Shown: positions 1-6,573 of the stretch, one piece after another
How the letters are laid out: each line of letters starts with the position of its first letter
How positions within the stretch are numbered: position 1 is the stretch's first letter
DNA from: an uncultured SAR324 cluster bacterium
GTDB taxonomy: Bacteria > SAR324 > NAC60-12
Reading direction: 5' to 3'
NCBI GenBank assembly: GCA_902575715.1
Contig: CACGSI010000048.1
Location: 1-6,638, forward strand
Length of the DNA: 6,638 nucleotides
Translations under genes and position numbers: made by a program
Notes under the pieces: generated by a model
Database searches by the model: none
Told to the model about the DNA's origin: nothing
The model's input: only the letters and a program-made list of their open reading frames with translations

Positions 1-65
1 TTGTATAATATTTCAGTCAAAATCATAACAAAAAAATTTTATAAATATTGTTCCATAGGTTATTT

Positions 66-85
66 CAAAATTTTTAAAAATTTTG
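66..85. repeat. 20-base perfect AT palindrome (left copy)
   Basis: CAAAATTTTT is followed directly by its reverse complement AAAAATTTTG. It lies about 120 bases past the 3' end of the minus-strand AI-2E-family gene. The stem is almost pure A/T with no loop, and no clean T tract follows it in the direction of the gene, so it is a poor match to an intrinsic terminator. A chance product of an AT-rich spacer, or a weak bidirectional 3' structure, are both possible. Confidence 0.5.
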
Positions 86-202
86 TTTTGCTGATTTTTT
101 GAATTTTAATTTACTTTTTTTTTTAAGAAATTTTGGGGAAGTTATTTTATGAAGTCTTTACGAATTTTAATTTTACAAATTGATGTATTACATGATTTAA
201 TT

Positions 203-1300
203 CTATTTTTTTTTCAAAATATGTCGCCTATAATAAGTCAGACCGAGACATGTTAGAGGCAGTGCCATAATAAGACCAAGAAATCCAAGAATTTTTCCCC
301 AAACTGAAATGGACAATAACATGATAGCAGGAGACAGGCCCATTGCTTCTCCTTGTAATCGTGGAACTAATATGGTTTCTTGAATTATTTGTACTATACC
401 GAAAACTAATATTACAAGAGCAAGTGAAATGAGAAAACTATCTCCCTGTTCAAGAGCTCTAAGGGCGGCAAGAAGCAGGCAGGGAATTATCCCTACTGTT
501 TGAAGATATGGTACTATATTAAGTAGGCCTACGAATAAACCCATTAGAATTGCAAGTGGTAGGCTTATTATTGAAAATCCTATCGCGAATAGAACTGATA
601 CAAAGAATGCTAGTATAGCCTGCGAGCGAAAATAACGGTTTGTTGCTTTGATGAATTCTGCTACGAATTCAGAAACATCACTACGTATACTTTTAGGAAG
701 GTAATCCTGCCAGAGCTTTGCAATACTTCCATAATCTATTAGCAAAAACACGACGTAGAGCATAATTACAAGTAATCCTGTGAAAAAAGTTAGAACATTT
801 GCAGCACCTGACAGTACTCCCCAAACGCCAGGTAAAAGTTTTTTAGAAATATCTTTAACCAACTTTAATGCTCCATCGCTGGTTAGGTATTTTTTTATAT
901 CATTATGAGATAGAACTTTATTTACCTCTTCCCAAACATTTTCAGGTAACCTTTTTTTGGCAGCTTGAGCTAGTTCTGAATCAACCGCCATTTTAGATAC
1001 AGTGCGCCCCATATCTGCCAATTCATTACCTACGATGGGAACTATTAGCCAGGTTACGAAAGTGAAAGCTATAGTAATTGAAACTAATGTTAAGAGAGTA
1101 GCTAAAACGCGAGATTTAATTAATTGCTGAATTATATTTGTAAGAGGATTTAGGAAATAAGCTACAACTAAACCTGCCACGAAAGGTAAAAGCACGTCTG
1201 AAAGGTAATCCAAAAGGAGTACTATTCCTAATATCAGTATTGAAAACAAAGCCAAACGGATCACTTTTTCAAAAGTGAGGGATCGATTATCATTATTCAT
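203..1300 (-). CDS. AI-2E family transporter (left-arm copy)
   Basis: This encodes a 365-residue polytopic inner-membrane protein identical to the one encoded at 5339-6436; see that entry for motifs. The family (AI-2E/YdiK/PerM-like permeases) includes proteins linked to autoinducer-2 or small-solute export and Na+(Li+)/H+ antiport, but most members have no proven substrate. The gene is complete from ATG to TAG and faces the window's left edge. It is probably not a second genomic gene but a mirrored read of the single real copy, because the duplicated block also copies noncoding DNA exactly and stops inside a neighbouring gene. The identification of the family is firm; the existence of two copies in the genome is doubtful. 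Confidence 0.85.
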   Translation of the reverse strand: MNNDNRSLTFEKVIRLALFSILILGIVLLLDYLSDVLLPFVAGLVVAYFLNPLTNIIQQLIKSRVLATLLTLVSITIAFTFVTWLIVPIVGNELADMGRTVSKMAVDSELAQAAKKRLPENVWEEVNKVLSHNDIKKYLTSDGALKLVKDISKKLLPGVWGVLSGAANVLTFFTGLLVIMLYVVFLLIDYGSIAKLWQDYLPKSIRSDVSEFVAEFIKATNRYFRSQAILAFFVSVLFAIGFSIISLPLAILMGLFVGLLNIVPYLQTVGIIPCLLLAALRALEQGDSFLISLALVILVFGIVQIIQETILVPRLQGEAMGLSPAIMLLSISVWGKILGFLGLIMALPLTCLGLTYYRRHILKKK

Positions 1301-1647
1301 GGCTGTGTATTTGGTAATAATTTTTTTTTCGAATATAACATCTAAAATTTTTTTTTTTACAATTTAATTTAAAGTATGGTTTTTTTTAAAAACTTTTTTT
1401 TATAAGTTATTCATGAATATTTTTTTAAATATTTAACTTTTCTTTGATATATATTTTTGGATTGATTTTAGAACCAGTTTTGGAAGAAAATCTAAGGATA
1501 GCATTAATAATTAGTAAAGGGTCATGGATTTTTTTTGGAAAGACCAGCTTCTCTTTTTTAATAATTTTTTGTTTAATAGTCTATTTTTGTGCTTCTTTGA
1601 AAAAAATATTTTTTTTGTTTTAAAACTGAGATAAATGAAAATTATTT
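1301..1647. other. Homopolymer-rich divergent intergenic region (left copy)
   Basis: These 347 bases separate the divergently oriented starts of the AI-2E-family gene and the truncated aminotransferase gene. They are crowded with T runs of about 7 to 12 bases and hold no convincing coding region or RNA gene. Promoters for both directions should lie here. The composition makes box-matching unreliable: the best candidate toward the aminotransferase is TTGAAA at 1597-1602 with TTAAAA 17 bases later, which is weak. A 12-base palindrome, TATTCATGAATA, sits at 1408-1419. This is the mirror of 4992-5338. Confidence 0.7.
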
Positions 1648-2220
1648 ATGAAAAATTATGATAAAAGGAATATCTATTTCGATCAATTGAATAATCAAGA
1701 AGATCTAAAATGGTTAGGACAGAATACAAATCATTTTGAGTCTCACAAGTATGTGATTGATGAAATGTTAAATTCTATAAAAAAACAAGAGTTTAACAAA
1801 TATGCCCCTCCTCTAGGTCTTGAAGAATTAAGAAATTTGATTTTGGATCATTTGGGATTAGATAATTTAGTTTCTCTGATAACAGATGGAGCAGTATCTG
1901 GGTTGTATCATATTTGTAAAGAATTTTGTTCATCTGGAGACCAATTAATCACTACTGACCCTACATGGTCATGGCCGATTCATTTTTCAAAATCAATGGG
2001 CGCCGAGGTTCTACAGATTCCTATTTTTGGCAAAGAATTCAACTACATACTTGACCCTAAAAGATTAAAAAAATTTATTTCAAAAAAAACAAAACTTCTC
2101 TATTTAGTTGATCCAAATAATCCCTTAGGAACTTGTTTTTCAAAAGATCAAGTTTTGGAAATAGTAGAAATTGTTAAGGAAAATAATATTACTTTAATTC
2201 ATGATTTCATCAGGATTTGA
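1648..2220 (+). pseudogene. Truncated aminotransferase copy broken at the repeat junction
   Basis: This is the 5' half of the aminotransferase gene found intact at 3858-4991. The first 186 residues are identical, through the Asp of the HDxxY motif. Codon 187 then runs into foreign sequence at 2206/2207, adding only Phe-Ile-Arg-Ile before a TGA at 2218-2220. The product would lack the PLP-binding lysine (Lys215 in the full protein), the phosphate-binding Arg223 and the whole C-terminal domain, so it could not act as a transaminase. Its last bases overlap the 3' end of the convergent hydrolase gene (2194-3075). It is best read as a by-product of the inverted-repeat junction rather than a genuine genomic pseudogene. 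Confidence 0.9.
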
Positions 2221-3075
2221 ACGAGGGTCTCTAGATAACCATTTGTCATGTTCCACTTGACTAAAGAAATCGGAAAGAAAATTATTAAAATATGATGGTT
2301 CTTCAAGATTAATAGTATGACCAGTCTTTGGTAATATCAGAAGTCCTGATGACTTAATACATTTTTTTAAGAATAAACCTGGCTTTAAACAATGGTCATC
2401 TTCATCACCAACTATAATTAATGTTGGAGTAGATATACTTTTTAAATTTTGTTCCATATCATAAAGTGACGGTCTTTCAGCTTGAACCCCTCTCATAGTC
2501 ATACTAGCACCAATTTCAGAGTGTTCACTCAATCTTTTTAAAAAGTACTCCCATCCTAGTTGGTCTTTTAACATAAAAGGGATCCTCGAAGCTGCTTTTG
2601 CATATATCTCAGAGAATTTTTTACTTCCTAATTTAATAAATTGATCAGCAACTTTATTAGATAAATTCTGAAAATATTTTTCATGTTCTTTTTCAGCTCC
2701 ATAACCACTAGCAGCAACTACAATTGAATTAGCCCTATCAGGATATTTGATTGCAAAATGAATAGCAGCAAAACCGCCCATAGATAATCCCACAATATGA
2801 GCTTTATCAATTGAAAGCTCGTTCATAACATCAAAAATATCCTCAACTGCTCTTTCCTGAGAATAATACTCGATTTTTTCGGGAACCGAAGAAGGAGGAT
2901 AGCCTCTAGCATTGAAAGTAATACATTGATATCTGCGCGAAAAGTACAATATTTGTGGTTCCCATCCTCTCTGATCACCACCGAATTCATGAACAAATAA
3001 AATTTTTTCACCTGAACCAGTTATCTTTACATTTATTTTAATTTTATCACTCGTATTTATGAAAATATCTTTCAT
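2194..3075 (-). CDS. Alpha/beta hydrolase, 3' end formed at the chimeric junction
   Basis: This encodes a cytoplasmic serine hydrolase of the alpha/beta fold, 293 residues as read, with no signal peptide. The visible elements are the oxyanion-hole segment HEFGG (29-33, Glu where HGxG is usual), the nucleophile elbow GLSMGG (96-101, Ser98), the acid in GDED (Asp226 likely) and the catalytic His in TGHTINLEEP (His253). The NARGYPPS stretch (55-62) and RDPRS near the C-terminus (282-286) recall proteobacterial hydrolases often placed near 3-oxoadipate enol-lactonases and other catabolic esterases; the substrate is unknown. The ATG overlaps the stop of the upstream SDR gene by four bases (ATGA), with AAGGAG nine bases upstream, so translation is probably coupled. 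The last residues (Ile-Met-Asn) and the stop lie within or on the inverted repeat, so the native C-terminus may differ and be longer. Confidence 0.88.
   Translation of the reverse strand: MKDIFINTSDKIKINVKITGSGEKILFVHEFGGDQRGWEPQILYFSRRYQCITFNARGYPPSSVPEKIEYYSQERAVEDIFDVMNELSIDKAHIVGLSMGGFAAIHFAIKYPDRANSIVVAASGYGAEKEHEKYFQNLSNKVADQFIKLGSKKFSEIYAKAASRIPFMLKDQLGWEYFLKRLSEHSEIGASMTMRGVQAERPSLYDMEQNLKSISTPTLIIVGDEDDHCLKPGLFLKKCIKSSGLLILPKTGHTINLEEPSYFNNFLSDFFSQVEHDKWLSRDPRSNPDEIMN
2199..2214. other. Inverted-repeat breakpoint (2206/2207)
   Basis: Up to 2206 the sequence equals the reverse complement of the right arm (ending TTCATGATT). From 2207 it switches to TCATCAGG, whereas the intact gene continues GTACA. 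The matching inner edge of the right arm is between 4432 and 4433. The switch sits inside coding sequence on both strands: it cuts the aminotransferase at codon 187 and sets the last codons of the hydrolase. How many bases were shared by the two parent sequences (microhomology) cannot be told, because the native sequence downstream of the hydrolase is not in the window. Confidence 0.93.
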
Positions 3076-3854
3076 ATTATGGAACTCCTTGAAGAAATTC
3101 CACCGTCTACAGTAAAAACAACTCCAGATGTATATCCAGATTTTTCAGAAACTAAAAATGTAATTAAATCAGTAATTTCTCTAACATGAGCTGGCCTTGA
3201 CAAAGGATACGTCTTTAGTAATTCTTCAACATGGTTCTCATCACCATAAAGCTTCATTGATCTATTCCTCAAAATTTTGTAAATCCTTTCGGTATCTACT
3301 GGACCTGGATTTACTCCAACAACTCTTATATTGTCATCCAAGCTTCTACTCCCGAGTGCTTTCGTAAATGCCATTAGACTAGAGTTCCCTGTAGCACCCG
3401 CAATGTATAAAGGATCAAATATTTCTCCACCATTACCTATATTATTTACTATGACACCTCCTCCATTTTTTTTTAAAATTGGGTAAAAGGCTCGACACAT
3501 GTTGATATAACCAAATACTTTAAGTTCCCATCCCTTTCTCCAAGAATCTTCATTTAAATCAAACAAACTTCCACTAGGAATATCTCCTGCGTTATTGATC
3601 AAGAAATCTATATTTTTACAATTTTCAACTAAAATTGAAGTAGATTGGGGTTCTCTTATATCTAATGGAATAATTTCAACCTTTATTCGATATAATTCTA
3701 TTAATTTGTCCTTCAAATCATTTAGCTCGTTTTCACTCCTAGCTGTCAAAAACAAATTAACACCTTCAGAAGCAAATGTTTCAGAAATTCCAGAACCTAT
3801 TCCTTTTGAGGCACCGGTTATAAGAGCTGTTTTATTATTAAGTTTTAAATCCAT
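3072..3854 (-). CDS. Atypical short-chain dehydrogenase/reductase (SDR family)
   Basis: This encodes a 260-residue soluble Rossmann-fold protein of classical-SDR length. The N-terminal dinucleotide-binding motif TGASKGIG (13-20) and the NNAG motif (87-90) are intact, Arg39 (TARS, 37-40) is suited to NADP(H), and the PGPVDTER segment (183-190) and C-terminal VDGG (249-252) are typical. The active site is not typical. Tyr150 sits in the expected place (PLYIAGATGN), but the residue four positions on is Ala154 instead of Lys, no Ser occurs between 134 and 149, and the usual helix-4 Asn appears to be Lys112. It therefore either uses a different catalytic arrangement or is a binding or isomerase-like SDR; I recall related SDRs with a similar YIAGxxGN stretch. 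It is second in the operon: three bases after the aminotransferase stop, and its TGA overlaps the hydrolase ATG. No clear ribosome binding site is seen, so coupling to the upstream gene is likely. Confidence 0.9.
   Translation of the reverse strand: MDLKLNNKTALITGASKGIGSGISETFASEGVNLFLTARSENELNDLKDKLIELYRIKVEIIPLDIREPQSTSILVENCKNIDFLINNAGDIPSGSLFDLNEDSWRKGWELKVFGYINMCRAFYPILKKNGGGVIVNNIGNGGEIFDPLYIAGATGNSSLMAFTKALGSRSLDDNIRVVGVNPGPVDTERIYKILRNRSMKLYGDENHVEELLKTYPLSRPAHVREITDLITFLVSEKSGYTSGVVFTVDGGISSRSSII
3085..3090 (-). promoter_or_regulatory. Shine-Dalgarno site for the hydrolase gene
   Basis: AAGGAG is read on the minus strand inside the end of the SDR gene, nine bases before the hydrolase ATG at 3075-3073. 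It supports that start and, with the four-base stop/start overlap, translational coupling. No comparable purine-rich site precedes the aminotransferase, SDR or AI-2E-family starts. Confidence 0.65.
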
Positions 3855-3857
3855 TTT

Positions 3858-4991
3858 TTAATATAAATTATTGGTAATGTTAATTCCCCTAGCTTTCTCA
3901 ATTACGCTTGGAAAAAGAGTTATAAATTCATCTGTCCATTTTTTTGGTACAGAAAGACTAACTTTAATAAATTTGTCTCCAAATTTCTTTGTGTGATAAC
4001 TTCCTTGCCTAACAAGGATTTTACTTTTCGCAAATATGGAACATATAGCTTCTGGTTTCACTTCCACATCATTGATTTCAATAATTAAGAAATTACCATT
4101 AGAAGGATAAATTGGTATTTCAAAGCCTTCTAATTTAGAAATCATATTGTATACATTTTTTTGGTTTTCCCTTTGTAAATTAAAAACTTCTGGGAACCAT
4201 TCATCTTTTATTTTCAAACCTGCTATCGCTCCTCTTTGTGCCACGATATTAGAACCTAGAATATTTGGAGGGAATTGACCAATTTTGTTCATAATTTTTT
4301 CAGAAGTTATTATTGATCCAACTCTCATTCCCGCGAAACCAAGCCACTTTGAAAAACTCCATGTTGTAATAGTGTTTTCAGGATAATAATGTGCTATTAA
4401 GTTATGGTTATCTGCAAAATCTCTGTATGTACAATCATGAATTAAAGTAATATTATTTTCCTTAACAATTTCTACTATTTCCAAAACTTGATCTTTTGAA
4501 AAACAAGTTCCTAAGGGATTATTTGGATCAACTAAATAGAGAAGTTTTGTTTTTTTTGAAATAAATTTTTTTAATCTTTTAGGGTCAAGTATGTAGTTGA
4601 ATTCTTTGCCAAAAATAGGAATCTGTAGAACCTCGGCGCCCATTGATTTTGAAAAATGAATCGGCCATGACCATGTAGGGTCAGTAGTGATTAATTGGTC
4701 TCCAGATGAACAAAATTCTTTACAAATATGATACAACCCAGATACTGCTCCATCTGTTATCAGAGAAACTAAATTATCTAATCCCAAATGATCCAAAATC
4801 AAATTTCTTAATTCTTCAAGACCTAGAGGAGGGGCATATTTGTTAAACTCTTGTTTTTTTATAGAATTTAACATTTCATCAATCACATACTTGTGAGACT
4901 CAAAATGATTTGTATTCTGTCCTAACCATTTTAGATCTTCTTGATTATTCAATTGATCGAAATAGATATTCCTTTTATCATAATTTTTCAT
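3858..4991 (-). CDS. PLP-dependent aminotransferase, class I/II (HisC-like)
   Basis: This encodes a 377-residue fold-type I transaminase of normal length for histidinol-phosphate or aromatic aminotransferase-like enzymes; the true substrate is not evident. Visible elements in order are YAPPLGLEELR (52-62), the cofactor-side segment TDGAVSG (79-85), an aromatic pair in DPTWSW (104-109), NNPLGT with Asn158, HDCTY with Asp186 (PLP ring nitrogen) and Tyr189, SFSK with the Schiff-base Lys215, and GMRVG with phosphate-binding Arg223. Near the C-terminus, where the family usually has an Arg in (I/L)RVSxG to hold the substrate carboxylate, this protein has FIKVSLS, that is Lys343. Arg328 (ILVRQG) is present. 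It is the first gene of the operon and is divergent from the AI-2E-family gene. Its first 186 codons are duplicated at 1648-2205, but this is the intact copy. No clear Shine-Dalgarno sequence precedes the ATG. Confidence 0.92.
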   Translation of the reverse strand: MKNYDKRNIYFDQLNNQEDLKWLGQNTNHFESHKYVIDEMLNSIKKQEFNKYAPPLGLEELRNLILDHLGLDNLVSLITDGAVSGLYHICKEFCSSGDQLITTDPTWSWPIHFSKSMGAEVLQIPIFGKEFNYILDPKRLKKFISKKTKLLYLVDPNNPLGTCFSKDQVLEIVEIVKENNITLIHDCTYRDFADNHNLIAHYYPENTITTWSFSKWLGFAGMRVGSIITSEKIMNKIGQFPPNILGSNIVAQRGAIAGLKIKDEWFPEVFNLQRENQKNVYNMISKLEGFEIPIYPSNGNFLIIEINDVEVKPEAICSIFAKSKILVRQGSYHTKKFGDKFIKVSLSVPKKWTDEFITLFPSVIEKARGINITNNLY

Positions 4992-5338
4992 AAATAATTT
5001 TCATTTATCTCAGTTTTAAAACAAAAAAAATATTTTTTTCAAAGAAGCACAAAAATAGACTATTAAACAAAAAATTATTAAAAAAGAGAAGCTGGTCTTT
5101 CCAAAAAAAATCCATGACCCTTTACTAATTATTAATGCTATCCTTAGATTTTCTTCCAAAACTGGTTCTAAAATCAATCCAAAAATATATATCAAAGAAA
5201 AGTTAAATATTTAAAAAAATATTCATGAATAACTTATAAAAAAAAGTTTTTAAAAAAAACCATACTTTAAATTAAATTGTAAAAAAAAAAATTTTAGATG
5301 TTATATTCGAAAAAAAAATTATTACCAAATACACAGCC
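4992..5338. other. Homopolymer-rich divergent intergenic region (right copy)
   Basis: These 347 bases lie between the aminotransferase start (minus) and the AI-2E-family start (plus) and should hold both promoters. They contain many A runs of 7 or more bases and no coding or RNA gene that I can support. A weak candidate toward the AI-2E-family gene is TTGTAA (5277-5282) and TATATT (5302-5307), but the 19-base spacer and the AT-rich background make it unreliable. Two small inverted repeats lie side by side: AATATTT/AAATATT (5206-5223, four-base loop) and TATTCATGAATA (5220-5231). Phased A-tracts could bend the DNA, which is speculative. Confidence 0.7.
5220..5231. repeat. 12-base palindrome between the divergent genes
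   Basis: TATTCATGAATA is a perfect dyad located 108 bases before the AI-2E-family ATG; its mirror lies at 1408-1419. The size and place would suit an operator for a dimeric regulator, but it contains only two G/C bases in an AT-rich spacer, so chance is a fair explanation. Confidence 0.3.
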
Positions 5339-6436
5339 ATGAATAATGATAATCGATCCCTCACTTTTGAAAAAGTGATCCGTTTGGCTTTGTTTTCAAT
5401 ACTGATATTAGGAATAGTACTCCTTTTGGATTACCTTTCAGACGTGCTTTTACCTTTCGTGGCAGGTTTAGTTGTAGCTTATTTCCTAAATCCTCTTACA
5501 AATATAATTCAGCAATTAATTAAATCTCGCGTTTTAGCTACTCTCTTAACATTAGTTTCAATTACTATAGCTTTCACTTTCGTAACCTGGCTAATAGTTC
5601 CCATCGTAGGTAATGAATTGGCAGATATGGGGCGCACTGTATCTAAAATGGCGGTTGATTCAGAACTAGCTCAAGCTGCCAAAAAAAGGTTACCTGAAAA
5701 TGTTTGGGAAGAGGTAAATAAAGTTCTATCTCATAATGATATAAAAAAATACCTAACCAGCGATGGAGCATTAAAGTTGGTTAAAGATATTTCTAAAAAA
5801 CTTTTACCTGGCGTTTGGGGAGTACTGTCAGGTGCTGCAAATGTTCTAACTTTTTTCACAGGATTACTTGTAATTATGCTCTACGTCGTGTTTTTGCTAA
5901 TAGATTATGGAAGTATTGCAAAGCTCTGGCAGGATTACCTTCCTAAAAGTATACGTAGTGATGTTTCTGAATTCGTAGCAGAATTCATCAAAGCAACAAA
6001 CCGTTATTTTCGCTCGCAGGCTATACTAGCATTCTTTGTATCAGTTCTATTCGCGATAGGATTTTCAATAATAAGCCTACCACTTGCAATTCTAATGGGT
6101 TTATTCGTAGGCCTACTTAATATAGTACCATATCTTCAAACAGTAGGGATAATTCCCTGCCTGCTTCTTGCCGCCCTTAGAGCTCTTGAACAGGGAGATA
6201 GTTTTCTCATTTCACTTGCTCTTGTAATATTAGTTTTCGGTATAGTACAAATAATTCAAGAAACCATATTAGTTCCACGATTACAAGGAGAAGCAATGGG
6301 CCTGTCTCCTGCTATCATGTTATTGTCCATTTCAGTTTGGGGAAAAATTCTTGGATTTCTTGGTCTTATTATGGCACTGCCTCTAACATGTCTCGGTCTG
6401 ACTTATTATAGGCGACATATTTTGAAAAAAAAATAG
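5339..6436 (+). CDS. AI-2E family transporter (right-arm copy)
   Basis: This encodes a 365-residue inner-membrane protein of the usual family length. Hydrophobic segments fall roughly at 14-30, 34-50, 66-90, 163-189, 227-262 (two helices), 288-310 and 322-356, with a polar domain at about 91-160, the standard layout for AI-2E/PerM-like permeases. Family marks are the NPLT after helix 2 (51-54), NIVPYLQTVG (261-270) and PRLQGEAMGLSPAIML (313-328) leading to a C-terminal GLIMALPLT helix. Members are credited with autoinducer-2 or small-solute export or cation/proton antiport, but the substrate here is unknown. The ATG is the only start before the N-terminal polar stretch; no Shine-Dalgarno sequence is seen. 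The gene is divergent from the aminotransferase operon, so a shared role is not implied. Sampled 60-base lines inside it are 40-45% G+C, higher than most of the operon. This copy adjoins the intact aminotransferase and is probably the native one. Confidence 0.92.
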   Translation: MNNDNRSLTFEKVIRLALFSILILGIVLLLDYLSDVLLPFVAGLVVAYFLNPLTNIIQQLIKSRVLATLLTLVSITIAFTFVTWLIVPIVGNELADMGRTVSKMAVDSELAQAAKKRLPENVWEEVNKVLSHNDIKKYLTSDGALKLVKDISKKLLPGVWGVLSGAANVLTFFTGLLVIMLYVVFLLIDYGSIAKLWQDYLPKSIRSDVSEFVAEFIKATNRYFRSQAILAFFVSVLFAIGFSIISLPLAILMGLFVGLLNIVPYLQTVGIIPCLLLAALRALEQGDSFLISLALVILVFGIVQIIQETILVPRLQGEAMGLSPAIMLLSISVWGKILGFLGLIMALPLTCLGLTYYRRHILKKK

Positions 6437-6553
6437 AATTAAATCATGTAATACATCAATTTGTAAAATTAAAATTCGTAAAGACTTCATAAAATAACTT
6501 CCCCAAAATTTCTTAAAAAAAAAAGTAAATTAAAATTCAAAAAATCAGCAAAA

Positions 6554-6573
6554 CAAAATTTTTAAAAATTTTG
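6554..6573. repeat. 20-base perfect AT palindrome (right copy)
   Basis: This is the mirror of 66-85, lying 117 bases beyond the AI-2E-family stop in a 202-base noncoding tail (6437-6638) in which I see no gene. The loop-less, nearly all-A/T stem lacks a following T tract on the plus strand, so it is not called as a terminator. Confidence 0.5.

Larger units (their letters stand above)
1..2206. repeat. Left arm of a 2206-base inverted repeat
   Basis: This arm reads as the reverse complement of 4433-6638. Every landmark checked mirrors exactly with position i matching 6639-i: the membrane gene (203-1300 against 5339-6436), the aminotransferase start codon (1648 against 4991) and the AT palindrome (66-85 against 6554-6573). 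There is therefore no net insertion or deletion, even through the long A/T runs. Identity ends at 2206: the next base is T here, whereas the other arm would give G. The arm contains a full AI-2E-family gene, an intergenic region and the first 186 codons of an aminotransferase gene. No transposase, recombinase or replication gene lies in it. It is most likely a foldback duplication made during amplification or assembly; that origin is inferred, the repeat itself is seen directly. Confidence 0.97.

Noticed and set aside
4..9. TATAAT at the left edge as a promoter -10 box (mirror at 6631-6636)
   Set aside because: Any -35 box would lie outside the window and the downstream direction is antisense to the AI-2E-family gene; a single AT-rich hexamer is not enough.
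2823..3011. Small 62-codon minus-strand reading frame
   Set aside because: It lies wholly inside the hydrolase gene in another frame, with no recognisable motif; the hydrolase reading is clearly the coding one.
3595..3861. 88-codon plus-strand reading frame
   Set aside because: It is antisense to the SDR N-terminal region, whose cofactor motifs are intact; its sequence is the low-complexity shadow expected in AT-rich DNA.
2207..4432. CRISPR array, tRNA, rRNA or toxin-antitoxin pair in or around the centre
   Set aside because: The centre is fully occupied by the three enzyme genes, and no spaced direct repeats, cloverleaf sequence or small paired genes were seen on either strand.
203..6436. 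Two AI-2E-family genes as a real paralogous pair
   Set aside because: They are identical, mirror-placed and embedded in a longer exact inverted repeat that includes noncoding DNA and cuts a neighbouring gene, so a single genomic copy is more likely.
6554..6573. Intrinsic terminator of the AI-2E-family gene
   Set aside because: The palindrome has no loop, almost no G/C in the stem and no T tract after it on the coding strand.
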